Shown here: positions 51,036 to 59,024 of the stretch, piece after piece
Layout: each line of letters opens with the position of its first letter
Position numbering within the stretch: position 1 is the stretch's first letter
From: Bacteroidetes bacterium UBA7662
Lineage (GTDB): Bacteria > Bacteroidota > Bacteroidia > UBA7662
Length of the DNA stretch: 64,000 bases
Assembly: GCA_002483345.1 (NCBI GenBank)
Contig: DLHS01000016.1
Location: 378,586 to 442,585 of the forward strand
Direction: 5' to 3'
The notes under the pieces: model-generated
What the model was told of the DNA's origin: nothing
Databases searched by the model: none
What the model saw: only the letters and a program-made list of their open reading frames with translations
Program-made: the position numbers and the translations under genes

Positions 51036-51479
51036 GTGAATACGTTAAGTTACAAAACTGTCTCTGCCAACCGTCAGACGGTTGAGAAAAAGTGGTATCT
51101 GATAGATGCCGAAGCAGAGATCGTGGGGCGCCTTGCTGCCCGCGTTGCACATGTGCTCCGTGGCAAAAACAAGGCCAGCTACACCCCGCACGTAGACTGT
51201 GGAGATAATGTTATCATTATCAACGCAGACAAGGTGAGGTTTACAGGTGAAAAAATGCGTGAAAAGGAGTACTTCTTCTACTCGGGTCACCCCGGTGGTA
51301 AGCGTCTCGAGACCGCGAAAGACCTGATGCGTCGTCGGCCAACCTACGTGATGGAAAAAGCCATCAAAGGCATGCTCCCGAAAAACCGTCTCGGTCGTGA
51401 AATGTTCCGCAACCTGCATGTATATGCCGGTTCGACGCATCCGCATGAAGCGCAACAACCTGAAATCCTCAAATTCTAA
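51036..51479 (+). CDS. rplM: 50S ribosomal protein L13
   Basis: A 147-residue ribosomal protein, beginning at GTG. The family signature appears in WYLIDAEAEIVGRLAARVAHVLRGKNKASYTPHVDCGDNVIIINADKV and the later KAIKGMLPKNRLGREMFRNLHVYAGSTHPHEAQQP. It opens the conserved rplM-rpsI-rpsB-tsf order and is driven by a clear TTG-N20-TATATTTG promoter. rpsI follows after 5 nt. Confidence 0.98.
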   Translation: MNTLSYKTVSANRQTVEKKWYLIDAEAEIVGRLAARVAHVLRGKNKASYTPHVDCGDNVIIINADKVRFTGEKMREKEYFFYSGHPGGKRLETAKDLMRRRPTYVMEKAIKGMLPKNRLGREMFRNLHVYAGSTHPHEAQQPEILKF

Positions 51480-51484
51480 GTCTT

Positions 51485-51871
51485 ATGTCGGTTACTAACA
51501 CCCTCGGAAGAAGGAAAAATGCCGTTGTCCGCGTTTATGTAACGCCGGGCAAAGGCGATATCACCGTGAACGGTCGTCCGTACACAGAATATTTCCCCCT
51601 TGAAACCCTCCAGCAGATTTTGCTGAAATCGTTCACCGCCACCGGAACCGTTGGTCAGTACGATGTGAAAGCCAACGCTTACGGCGGTGGCATCAGCGGT
51701 CAGGCCGAAGCTTTGCAGCTCGCCATTGCCCGTGCACTCGACGAAATCAACCCGGAGCACCACACGGCTCTGAAGGCTTCGAAACTCCTTACCCGCGATC
51801 CCCGCATGGTAGAGCGCAAGAAGTTCGGACAACGTAAAGCACGTCGTCGTTTCCAATTCAGCAAACGTTAA
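51485..51871 (+). CDS. rpsI: 30S ribosomal protein S9
   Basis: A 128-residue protein with the S9 pattern: [27 protein letters not shown] at the N-terminus, [19 protein letters not shown] in the middle, and a very basic C-terminal tail [24 protein letters not shown] that reaches the ribosomal P site, ending in the usual KR. It is co-transcribed with rplM (5-nt gap) and rpsB (19-nt gap). Confidence 0.98.
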   Translation: MSVTNTLGRRKNAVVRVYVTPGKGDITVNGRPYTEYFPLETLQQILLKSFTATGTVGQYDVKANAYGGGISGQAEALQLAIARALDEINPEHHTALKASKLLTRDPRMVERKKFGQRKARRRFQFSKR

Positions 51872-51876
51872 TCAGC

Positions 51877-51881
51877 GGAGG
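51877..51881 (+). promoter_or_regulatory. Shine-Dalgarno sequence of rpsB
   Basis: GGAGG, 9 nt before the rpsB ATG. Noted because such sequences are rare in front of the other genes in this window. Confidence 0.5.
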
Positions 51882-51890
51882 ACAAAAATC

Positions 51891-52664
51891 ATGGCAAGAG
51901 TTACTTATCAGGAATTGCTCGACGCAGGTGTTCACTTCGGTCACCTTAAGCGCAAATGGCATCCTAAAATGGCACCGTTCATCTTCATGGAGAAGAACGA
52001 TATCCACATCATAGATCTTCATCAAACACAAACCCGTCTTGACGAGGCTGCAAACGCCATCAAGTCGATTGTAAAATCGGGCCGCAAAGTCCTTTTTGTA
52101 GCCACCAAAAAACAAGCGAAAGAAATCATCGAGGCAGAGGCCAAACGCCTGAACATGCCATTCGTGACCGAGCGCTGGTTGGGTGGTATGCTCACCAACT
52201 TCACGACCGTACGTAAGTCGATCAAGAAGATGGGCAACATCGACAAAATGGAAGGCAACGGCACCATGGCAACCCTTTCCAAGAAAGAGCGCCTGATGAT
52301 TGCCCGTGAGCGTGAAAAACTCGGACGTGTACTGGGTGGTATCGAAGACCTGAGCCGCCTTCCGGCTGCGCTCTTCATCGTCGATATCAAAAAAGAACAC
52401 ATCGCCGTTAAAGAGGCTCAGAAACTGAACATCCCTACCATCGCGATGGTGGATACCAATTCTGATCCGACCCTGGTTGATTTCCCTATCCCCGCCAACG
52501 ACGACGCAACCAAGTCGATCGCGCTGATCTCGAAAGTGATTATGCAGGCTGTAGAAGAAGGACTCCAGGAACGCAAGCACGACAAAGACGCTGAAGCAGC
52601 TGCTGAACCGGCTGAGGTTGAAGAAACCACAGCAGTCGCCACCCCAGAGGCTGAAAAAGAGTAA
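51891..52664 (+). CDS. rpsB: 30S ribosomal protein S2
   Basis: A 257-residue protein. S2 signatures: [27 protein letters not shown] at the start, [20 protein letters not shown] in the middle, and [32 protein letters not shown] later. An extra acidic, Ala/Glu-rich tail (last 25 residues) follows the conserved core, common in Bacteroidota. A terminator lies between this gene and tsf, so tsf expression may be partly separate. Confidence 0.98.
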   Translation: MARVTYQELLDAGVHFGHLKRKWHPKMAPFIFMEKNDIHIIDLHQTQTRLDEAANAIKSIVKSGRKVLFVATKKQAKEIIEAEAKRLNMPFVTERWLGGMLTNFTTVRKSIKKMGNIDKMEGNGTMATLSKKERLMIAREREKLGRVLGGIEDLSRLPAALFIVDIKKEHIAVKEAQKLNIPTIAMVDTNSDPTLVDFPIPANDDATKSIALISKVIMQAVEEGLQERKHDKDAEAAAEPAEVEETTAVATPEAEKE

Positions 52665-52677
52665 GCAATCGAAAGCG

Positions 52678-52710
52678 GATGGGTCGACAATAGTTGGCCC
52701 ATCTTTTTTT
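52678..52710 (+). terminator. terminator or attenuator between rpsB and tsf
   Basis: Eleven-pair stem GATGGGTCGAC/GTTGGCCCATC with G-U pairs and an AATA loop, followed by T7. It lies inside the usually continuous translation operon and should reduce read-through into tsf. Confidence 0.7.
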
Positions 52711-52744
52711 CCAATCCCCCGTAAATCAAAAACTTAAGCATACA

Positions 52745-53578
52745 ATGAATATTTCTGCAGCAGATGTGAACAAACTGCGCCAGATGACCGGCGCCGGTAT
52801 GATGGATTGCAAAAAAGCCCTCACCGAAGCCGGTGGCGACTTTGAAGAAGCCGTTGTCATCCTCCGCAAAAAAGGTCAGAAGGTATCGGCCAGCCGTGCC
52901 GACCGAGAGGCCAACGAAGGTGCCATCGTAACCCTTACCAATGCCGATGCTACTTTCGGTGTATTGGTAAGCCTGACTTGCGAAACCGACTTCGTAGCTA
53001 AAAACGAAGAGTTCGTAGCGCTGGCTAACCAGATTGCCGCACTCGCCCTTTCAAAAAACATCACCAGCGTGGAAGCCCTGCTCGAAGAAAAACTCGACGG
53101 CCTGGCTTTGAGCGAAAAACTGATTGAATACACCGGTAAAATCGGCGAGAAAATCAGCATCAGCCGCTACGAAACCATCAGCGCCGAAGGTGTGGTAACC
53201 TATGTACACAGCAACAACAAGCTGGGTGTGTTGGTAGCCCTCAACCAAACCGCAGGTACCGATGCGGTTGCCGCAGGTAAAGATGCAGCCATGCAAATCG
53301 CTGCCATGAGCCCGGTTGCCGTAGACAAAGACGATGTTGATCCCAGCATCATCGAGCGTGAAATCGAAATCGGCAAAGACCAGGCGCGTCAGGAAGGTAA
53401 GCCTGAGAACATCATTGAGAAAATTGCCCTCGGCAAACTCAATAAGTTCTATCAGGACAATACCCTGCTGAATCAGGCATTCGTGAAAGACGGCGGTATG
53501 ACCGTTGCACAGATGCTTGACAAAGCTTCCAAAGGCCTTACCGTGAAAGCGTTCAAACGTATCGCCATTGGCGCATAA
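52745..53578 (+). CDS. tsf: elongation factor Ts
   Basis: A 277-residue guanine-nucleotide exchange factor for EF-Tu. The ATG at 52745 starts MNISAADVNKLRQMTGAGMMDCKKALTEAGGDFEEAV, the conserved UBA-like and TDFV-region lead; CETDFVAKNEEF is the EF-Tu contact motif, and the C-terminal EDNTLLNQAFVKD equivalent reads QDNTLLNQAFVKD. Length is typical. It is followed by a terminator, and pyrH has its own promoter-like element. Confidence 0.98.
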   Translation: MNISAADVNKLRQMTGAGMMDCKKALTEAGGDFEEAVVILRKKGQKVSASRADREANEGAIVTLTNADATFGVLVSLTCETDFVAKNEEFVALANQIAALALSKNITSVEALLEEKLDGLALSEKLIEYTGKIGEKISISRYETISAEGVVTYVHSNNKLGVLVALNQTAGTDAVAAGKDAAMQIAAMSPVAVDKDDVDPSIIEREIEIGKDQARQEGKPENIIEKIALGKLNKFYQDNTLLNQAFVKDGGMTVAQMLDKASKGLTVKAFKRIAIGA

Positions 53579-53597
53579 GCACAAAATCTCTTTTTTG

Positions 53598-53630
53598 AAC
53601 CCCGTTTGCACAGCATTCGGGGTTTTTTGT
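53598..53630 (+). terminator. intrinsic terminator after tsf
   Basis: AACCCCG (53598-53604) pairs with CGGGGTT (53618-53624) across a 13-nt loop, followed by a T tract. Confidence 0.8.
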
Positions 53631-53684
53631 TTTTAGTCGGGACCTGGCGCTGCCCTCCCCCCTCCTTAACTGCTTCCGATTGCC

Positions 53685-53692
53685 TATCTTCG
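53685..53692 (+). promoter_or_regulatory. -7-like element upstream of pyrH
   Basis: TATCTTCG, one base from TAnnTTTG, 19 nt before the pyrH ATG and after the tsf terminator. Confidence 0.4.
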
Positions 53693-53711
53693 CGACTGAA
53701 ATTAAGTCGGT

Positions 53712-54416
53712 ATGAAGTACAAGCGCATCCTCGTAAAACTCAGTGGCGAATCGCTGATGGGTCAGAAACAATTTGGCATCGATCAGATTATACTTGATCA
53801 GTATGCCGGAGAGGTCCGCGATCTGGTAAAAGCCGGGGTACAGGTGGCTATTGTGGTAGGCGGGGGCAATATCTTCAGGGGTGTGCAGGCCGAATCAGGC
53901 GGTATGGACCGTGCACAGGGTGATTATATGGGCATGCTTGCCACCATGATCAACAGCATGGCGCTTCAGGCATCGCTGGAGAAGATGGGTCTGAGCACCC
54001 GCTTGCAGTCGGCCATCAAAATGGAACAGATTGCCGAGCCTTTCATCCGTCGCAAAGCCATCCGTCACCTGGAGAAAAACAGGATTGTGATTTTTGGCGC
54101 GGGTACTGGCAATCCTTATTTCACCACCGACACTGCCGCTTCGCTGCGTGCTGTTGAAATCGGTGCCGACGTTATCCTCAAAGGCACCCGGGTAGATGGC
54201 ATCTACGACAAGGACCCTGAAAAGCATGCCGATGCTGTTCGTTATGAAAGCGTCAGCTTCAAAGACGCCATTTCGCAAAACCTGAAGGTGATGGACATGA
54301 CGGCCTTCACCCTCTGCCAGGAAAACAACCTGCCTATCATTGTATTCGACATGAACAAGGCCGGTAACCTGCTTAAAATTGCACAGGGCGAACATATCGG
54401 CACACTCGTATCCTAA
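53712..54416 (+). CDS. pyrH: UMP kinase
   Basis: A 234-residue bacterial-type uridylate kinase that phosphorylates UMP to UDP. Features: [14 protein letters not shown] as the N-terminal nucleotide-binding loop, [34 protein letters not shown], the [13 protein letters not shown] segment and [16 protein letters not shown], then [22 protein letters not shown]. Length is normal. It is 27 nt upstream of frr, the usual pair. Confidence 0.98.
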   Translation: MKYKRILVKLSGESLMGQKQFGIDQIILDQYAGEVRDLVKAGVQVAIVVGGGNIFRGVQAESGGMDRAQGDYMGMLATMINSMALQASLEKMGLSTRLQSAIKMEQIAEPFIRRKAIRHLEKNRIVIFGAGTGNPYFTTDTAASLRAVEIGADVILKGTRVDGIYDKDPEKHADAVRYESVSFKDAISQNLKVMDMTAFTLCQENNLPIIVFDMNKAGNLLKIAQGEHIGTLVS

Positions 54417-54443
54417 GTTATTACAAGCATATCTTCTAAAACC

Positions 54444-55007
54444 ATGAACGAAGAAGTACAGTTTTATATAGACGATGCCAAAGAATCGATGGAAAAAGCC
54501 ATCCATCACCTGCAGGTAGAATTATCGAAACTGCGGGCGGGTAAGGCATCCCCGGCCATGGTCGACAGCGTAAAGGTTGATTATTACGGTTCGCCGACCC
54601 CTCTCAGCCAGGTGGCCAACGTCTCCACCTCCGACGCCCGCACCATCAGCATACAGCCTTGGGAGAAAAACCTGATTGGTGCTATCGAAAAAGCCATCAT
54701 CAACTCCAATCTGGGCCTCAACCCCAGCAACGACGGGATGGTCATCCGCATCAACATCCCACCGCTGACCGAAGAACGTCGCCGGGATCTGGTGAAAAAA
54801 ACCAAGGGCGAAGGGGAATCCGGCAAGGTATCTATCCGTAACATCCGCCGCGACGCCAACGAGGCCATCAAAAAGCTTCAGAAAGACGGTTTGCCGGAAG
54901 ACGTCGCCAAAGACGGCGAAGCGAAAATTCAGCAGCTAACCGACAAATTCATCGCCCGTGTTGACGAGGTGCTGGCTGTGAAAGAGAAAGAAATCATGAC
55001 CGTATAA
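54444..55007 (+). CDS. frr: ribosome recycling factor
   Basis: A 187-residue protein that, with EF-G, splits post-termination ribosomes. LRAGKASPAMVDSVKVDYYGSPTPLSQVANVS is the diagnostic segment, followed by NDGMVIRINIPPLTEERRRDLVKKTKGEGESGKVSIRNIRRDANE and a long C-terminal helix. It completes the translation cluster. Its stop is 19 nt from the convergent lycopene cyclase stop, with no obvious terminator between them. Confidence 0.98.
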   Translation: MNEEVQFYIDDAKESMEKAIHHLQVELSKLRAGKASPAMVDSVKVDYYGSPTPLSQVANVSTSDARTISIQPWEKNLIGAIEKAIINSNLGLNPSNDGMVIRINIPPLTEERRRDLVKKTKGEGESGKVSIRNIRRDANEAIKKLQKDGLPEDVAKDGEAKIQQLTDKFIARVDEVLAVKEKEIMTV

Positions 55008-55026
55008 AGGCCGTTTCCGCAGAATT

Positions 55027-56181
55027 TCATCCTTTTAACAGCTGTTCGGCAACTGCTTTAGCAAAAATGCGTCGCGGTACGGAATTCATGAGCTGAATTT
55101 CTTCGGGCAGGGTGCTGGTTTCATCCAGAAAGCGTAAGATGCGTTGGCTTGGATTGCGGGTAAAAAGCCGTTCAAACAGCGGAGCTCCTTTGTAATACCC
55201 TTTGCACAAGACCCTTAACAATGTGTGATCGTAAAGCCGAAAGCGTTTTTTCCATCTGGAAGGCCTGATAAGAGGCGGTTTCCCCTTGAGTAATGCGTCA
55301 GCTATGGCTTCACTGTGTCGTTGAATATTCTGAAAAGTGTAACCTGTTGATCCCTTTGTTTGTCCTCCGGCGGTACCCAGAAAAACGGTATTCCCTTCAT
55401 GCACCGGAAAGTGGTGACTTGCCATGGGAATACGACCCAGCTCGGTCTGCCGGATGTTGTAATCCGTAACAGTTGTGAATTTTTTCAGATACGCTTTCAG
55501 ATAGAGGTCGTAGGTGGTTTTATCCCACACTTCCTCAGAAAAAACAGTGAATTCAACCAATGCCTGGTGTTCATCAAAGGGCAGCACATACACAAAACAG
55601 CTGCCATCTTCCTGAGGCACCCTGAAATCCATAAAAACCGGCCTTCCAGGATCAAAGACCGGCTTTTCGCTGTCAATGACCCATCCTTTGAAATGCTGCC
55701 ACAAAAACAGTCCTTTTTTTGCCTCGTGGATTTCTTCATTCGACAGCAGGCTGGAAAAAGTCCAGTCGGCTGTAAAAGTTCCTTCCGAACAATCTACCAC
55801 CGACTTCCCCTGTTGCGTACCGATATCGTAAATCTCGGCTTTCATGACGGTTATGTGGGGTGATTTGCGGATCTTTTCGAGTGTAAAATGGTAAAAATCA
55901 ACTCCCCTTATCATTTTGTAGTGGTAAGGCGCGAGTGCCAGTTCACATGATTGTTCCGGCCCGTGAAACCATACCTGATGCCAGCTTCGGAATATCACTT
56001 CTTCAAAAATACCTGCCCCTGTTTCCCAGAAGCACCAGGTACGGTCGTTTTCCTGCTTGGCAGACCGATCAATAAGCAAGATGCGTTTACCTGAAAACTC
56101 AGGTGCTGCCAGGCGGTATGCCAGGCTCAGCCCGGCAGCTCCGGCACCTGCCAGGATATAATCAAAATGGGGATGACTCAA
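55027..56181 (-). CDS. crtY: lycopene beta-cyclase (CrtY family)
   Basis: A 384-residue FAD/NAD-dependent flavoprotein that closes beta-ionone rings on lycopene to make beta-carotene. The dinucleotide-binding DYILAGAGAAGLSLAYRL is at the N-terminus, DRTWCFWE is a CrtY hallmark at about residue 46, and IPMASHHFPVHEGNTVFLGTAGGQTKGSTGYTFQNIQRHSEAIADAL in the C-terminal half is diagnostic. Its ATG overlaps the stop of the upstream small membrane protein by 4 nt. No other carotenoid genes are in the window, so the pathway must be encoded elsewhere. It is convergent with frr. Confidence 0.95.
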   Translation of the reverse strand: MSHPHFDYILAGAGAAGLSLAYRLAAPEFSGKRILLIDRSAKQENDRTWCFWETGAGIFEEVIFRSWHQVWFHGPEQSCELALAPYHYKMIRGVDFYHFTLEKIRKSPHITVMKAEIYDIGTQQGKSVVDCSEGTFTADWTFSSLLSNEEIHEAKKGLFLWQHFKGWVIDSEKPVFDPGRPVFMDFRVPQEDGSCFVYVLPFDEHQALVEFTVFSEEVWDKTTYDLYLKAYLKKFTTVTDYNIRQTELGRIPMASHHFPVHEGNTVFLGTAGGQTKGSTGYTFQNIQRHSEAIADALLKGKPPLIRPSRWKKRFRLYDHTLLRVLCKGYYKGAPLFERLFTRNPSQRILRFLDETSTLPEEIQLMNSVPRRIFAKAVAEQLLKG

Positions 56182-56537
56182 GATTTAGCCAATCGCTTCT
56201 CAAATACAAAACGGGTGATCCACAGATAAACCGTCCAGGCGACCAACGTATACGTAATGGTGCTGACTACAACCGTGGCGACGATAAGACCTACCCCACC
56301 GGTATGGACAATACTTCCCACTGTTTCTATAACCTGGGCGTCGGGAAAGCGGAGGCCGAAACAAAAAACCAGCGCTATCAGCTCCAGTACGGCATACTTC
56401 CACCATTTCATCTCTGGTATCGGCACCAGCGCGGTAAGTGCCGCTACGAGCAGAAACAAGCCGAAACTATGTACATTAAACTGCATATGCACCAGTGCAA
56501 TGAGGATGACAAAATAGAGATATATGTTTTTCTTCAT
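56178..56537 (-). CDS. small integral membrane protein translationally coupled to crtY
   Basis: A 119-residue protein with four predicted membrane segments (residues about 5-18, 26-42, 49-63 and 80-110). It has a PIPEMKWWKYAVLELIALV segment but lacks the recognised motifs of the heterodimeric CrtYc/CrtYd lycopene cyclases, which are of similar size. Its stop overlaps the crtY start by 4 nt, so the two are co-expressed in a fixed ratio. It starts 8 nt after the penicillin acylase stop, making a probable three-gene transcript. No family is assigned; a role in pigment or membrane organisation is only suggested by the coupling. Confidence 0.75.
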   Translation of the reverse strand: MKKNIYLYFVILIALVHMQFNVHSFGLFLLVAALTALVPIPEMKWWKYAVLELIALVFCFGLRFPDAQVIETVGSIVHTGGVGLIVATVVVSTITYTLVAWTVYLWITRFVFEKRLAKS

Positions 56538-56545
56538 GGCCTGAT

Positions 56546-58903
56546 TTATTTACGGGTAAACTGGATGGTGGTTTTATAGAGACTGGCCTCAAATGTTTTG
56601 CGGTGTCCCGGCTCGTGGTACTGACCCAGCAACCAATGGTCGATCTGGTCATGATAATTCGCCGAATTAAAGCGGCCACTTTGCCCGCCTGTAAGCATCA
56701 GTCTGGTTTTCGGGCCTTCGGGTGTCAGCTCTATGATGGTGCGCATACTGGCCGCATGGGTAGAAGGCAGTTTGCTGGCAACATTTACAGTGCGGTTGCT
56801 GCCGGGAGAAGCGAACAGCGGCATGGATAATTGGGGCAGGCGGGTTATGTGATTCACTGCAGATTGGTGAAAAAGTCCGTACTTCCAGTTTTCAGACCCT
56901 TCTCCAAACCGTTCTGTCAGCTCTTTCCAGCTTTCCTTCCAGGCTTTCTTCACCAGAGAAGCAGTGGTTACTTCACCCTCGTGGGTAGGCAGGGTTGGCT
57001 GACTCACAACCAACTGATACATCTCCTGAAACAGGGGGTTGTAGTTGAGTTCAGGGTGTATGGCCTCCTGTACTACTTCCGTCAGTTTCAGCTTAAAATT
57101 GTAAAAAAGGGTCGGCTGTACCAGGTTAATGTCCATGCTGCCATCCCAGTCTGCGAGAAGTGCAAATTGACCGGGCTTCAGGTACTGCTCCATGGCCGGG
57201 CGAAGCAATTCCCACTCCAGGTCTATAATATCAAGATGCAACGCCCTTAACTCTTCGAATCCCAGTTTTTCCTGCGAGCTCATCAACTGGTCAATGCGGC
57301 GACCACGGGCACTGGCTTCATAGCGCGTGCTGAGGTGTGCACTCAGCGGATGATTGATATGTTCCTGATTTGCCGACGCCGTCCAGCCTCTTTCAGGATT
57401 AAAATGATTGAGGAGCTGATTCATGGGTGTAAACGGCACTTTATTATCACTTTTTACGCCTAACCTTACCCCTTTGACAGGATCACGGTGTAAAGAAGCA
57501 GCACCTCCGGTTACCAACCCTATATTTCCCTGGTTATCCGCCAAAATGAAGTTTTGTGGTGGTTGCATAAAATGCTGCAGGGCGGCAAAAGCCTCTTGTA
57601 CATTTTCTGCCTTTTCCAAACCGGCAAAGGCCATTCCCTCATTGCTTTTTTGCTGGGCAATCCAGTTTACAGCAATCCAACGGCCGTTGTAACCCGTTGT
57701 ATCGACCGGGCCAAAATGACTTCGCCAGTACGTCTGTACCAGGTCATCTCCTCCGCGAACCTTTATTACTTCCTGAAAAGACTCGAGTGGCCGCCATAAA
57801 CCATCCAGAAAATAATTGCCGTTGTCGTCCGCATCGAGTTCATAAAAATCTACCAGATCCCAGGTGGCATTGGTCATGCCCCAGGCAACTTTTTCATTGT
57901 AGCCGGAAATGATAAAAGGCTGGCCGGGTATGGTCATACCACGGCGCAGTTTGCCGTCAACCACCAGTTGTACTTCGTACCAGGTTGCCGGCAGGGCAAT
58001 CTGCAAATGGGTGTCGTTACAAAGAATGGGGTTGCCTGTTTTCGATTTGGAAGGGCCCACCACCCAGTTGTTGGACCCGAGACTCAGTTCGTCCTGATTT
58101 TTTTCAAGCGCGTTGGGGAAACGGTAACCGGGACCCTGCGCCAGAATTTCAGGTCTGCCCATAACCATAGGTTGCCAGATGCTGTCGGCTACTGCAAAGT
58201 CGGGATAAATAGGAAACGGCTCCCGGGCGTAAGGGGCAAAGTAGAAATTGTAAAGCTCTTCCCCAAGCAATGAGCGGGCTTCTGTGGCCTTCAGGTCGTC
58301 TTCGCTGTAGGTGAGCACCTGGTCCATGTACCGGATGAGGTAAAACATGTTTTCAGGCTTAAATCTGGCAGGTCGAAAATCCAGCAAATGAAATTCCAAA
58401 GGCATGGAGCCAAAATGCATGCTTTGGATATATTCATTGATTCCGGCACAATAAGCCTCAAAACGATTGGCCAGCACGGTATCCTGGCTTTTATACGCTG
58501 CATACCATATCGGAGTAAGGCTGTCAAATTCAAATTTGCGCCAGAAACGGTCGCTGGGAAGCGCGGCCGCACCGGCAACCTCGCTGAGCTGCCCTTTGAC
58601 TGTGCGCATCAGCATCTCCAGTTGGAAAAGGCGGTCACGGGCGTGCAAAAAACCAGTGGCATAGGCAGCTGCATGGTCGTTAGGTGCGAAAATACTGGGG
58701 ATGCCCAGGCTGTCAACACCTACCTGCACCGCACCATAAGGGGTTTCCCTCATTTCCAGTGGCTGCTCGTGGTAATCATCGATGTGGAGCGGAGAAGTAG
58801 TATAGCTTAACAACATCCCAAATCGAGGATTTACGCCAAAACGGTACATCATCAGGAAAAGCCAGAGAACAAGGAGAACGAGGGGTATGAGTTTGCGTAT
58901 CAT
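56546..58903 (-). CDS. penicillin acylase family N-terminal nucleophile amidase
   Basis: A 785-residue hydrolase that should mature by self-cleavage. After an N-terminal membrane segment (residues 4-20), the alpha-subunit region has GIPSIFAPNDHAAAYATGFLHARDRLFQLEML. The nucleophile is S277 in LGSNNWVVGPSKSKTG, which would become the N-terminus of the beta chain. ETPYGAVQV and GPVDTTGYNGRW are further family markers, and the beta chain carries the expected Asn in GMTNATWDLVDFYE. Substrates may be acyl amides such as acyl-homoserine lactones or peptides, not necessarily penicillin. It is divergent from the TonB-dependent receptor. Confidence 0.93.
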   Translation of the reverse strand: MIRKLIPLVLLVLWLFLMMYRFGVNPRFGMLLSYTTSPLHIDDYHEQPLEMRETPYGAVQVGVDSLGIPSIFAPNDHAAAYATGFLHARDRLFQLEMLMRTVKGQLSEVAGAAALPSDRFWRKFEFDSLTPIWYAAYKSQDTVLANRFEAYCAGINEYIQSMHFGSMPLEFHLLDFRPARFKPENMFYLIRYMDQVLTYSEDDLKATEARSLLGEELYNFYFAPYAREPFPIYPDFAVADSIWQPMVMGRPEILAQGPGYRFPNALEKNQDELSLGSNNWVVGPSKSKTGNPILCNDTHLQIALPATWYEVQLVVDGKLRRGMTIPGQPFIISGYNEKVAWGMTNATWDLVDFYELDADDNGNYFLDGLWRPLESFQEVIKVRGGDDLVQTYWRSHFGPVDTTGYNGRWIAVNWIAQQKSNEGMAFAGLEKAENVQEAFAALQHFMQPPQNFILADNQGNIGLVTGGAASLHRDPVKGVRLGVKSDNKVPFTPMNQLLNHFNPERGWTASANQEHINHPLSAHLSTRYEASARGRRIDQLMSSQEKLGFEELRALHLDIIDLEWELLRPAMEQYLKPGQFALLADWDGSMDINLVQPTLFYNFKLKLTEVVQEAIHPELNYNPLFQEMYQLVVSQPTLPTHEGEVTTASLVKKAWKESWKELTERFGEGSENWKYGLFHQSAVNHITRLPQLSMPLFASPGSNRTVNVASKLPSTHAASMRTIIELTPEGPKTRLMLTGGQSGRFNSANYHDQIDHWLLGQYHEPGHRKTFEASLYKTTIQFTRK

Positions 58904-59024
58904 AAATGGTGTCAGACTTTATACGAATTACGTTTATATGCGGCATAGAAACAAATAAAGCGTCCATCGTTTGGCAGCTAAGGCGCTTATTCCTTAATAT
59001 TGAAGAACCGTGAAATCTGAACTT

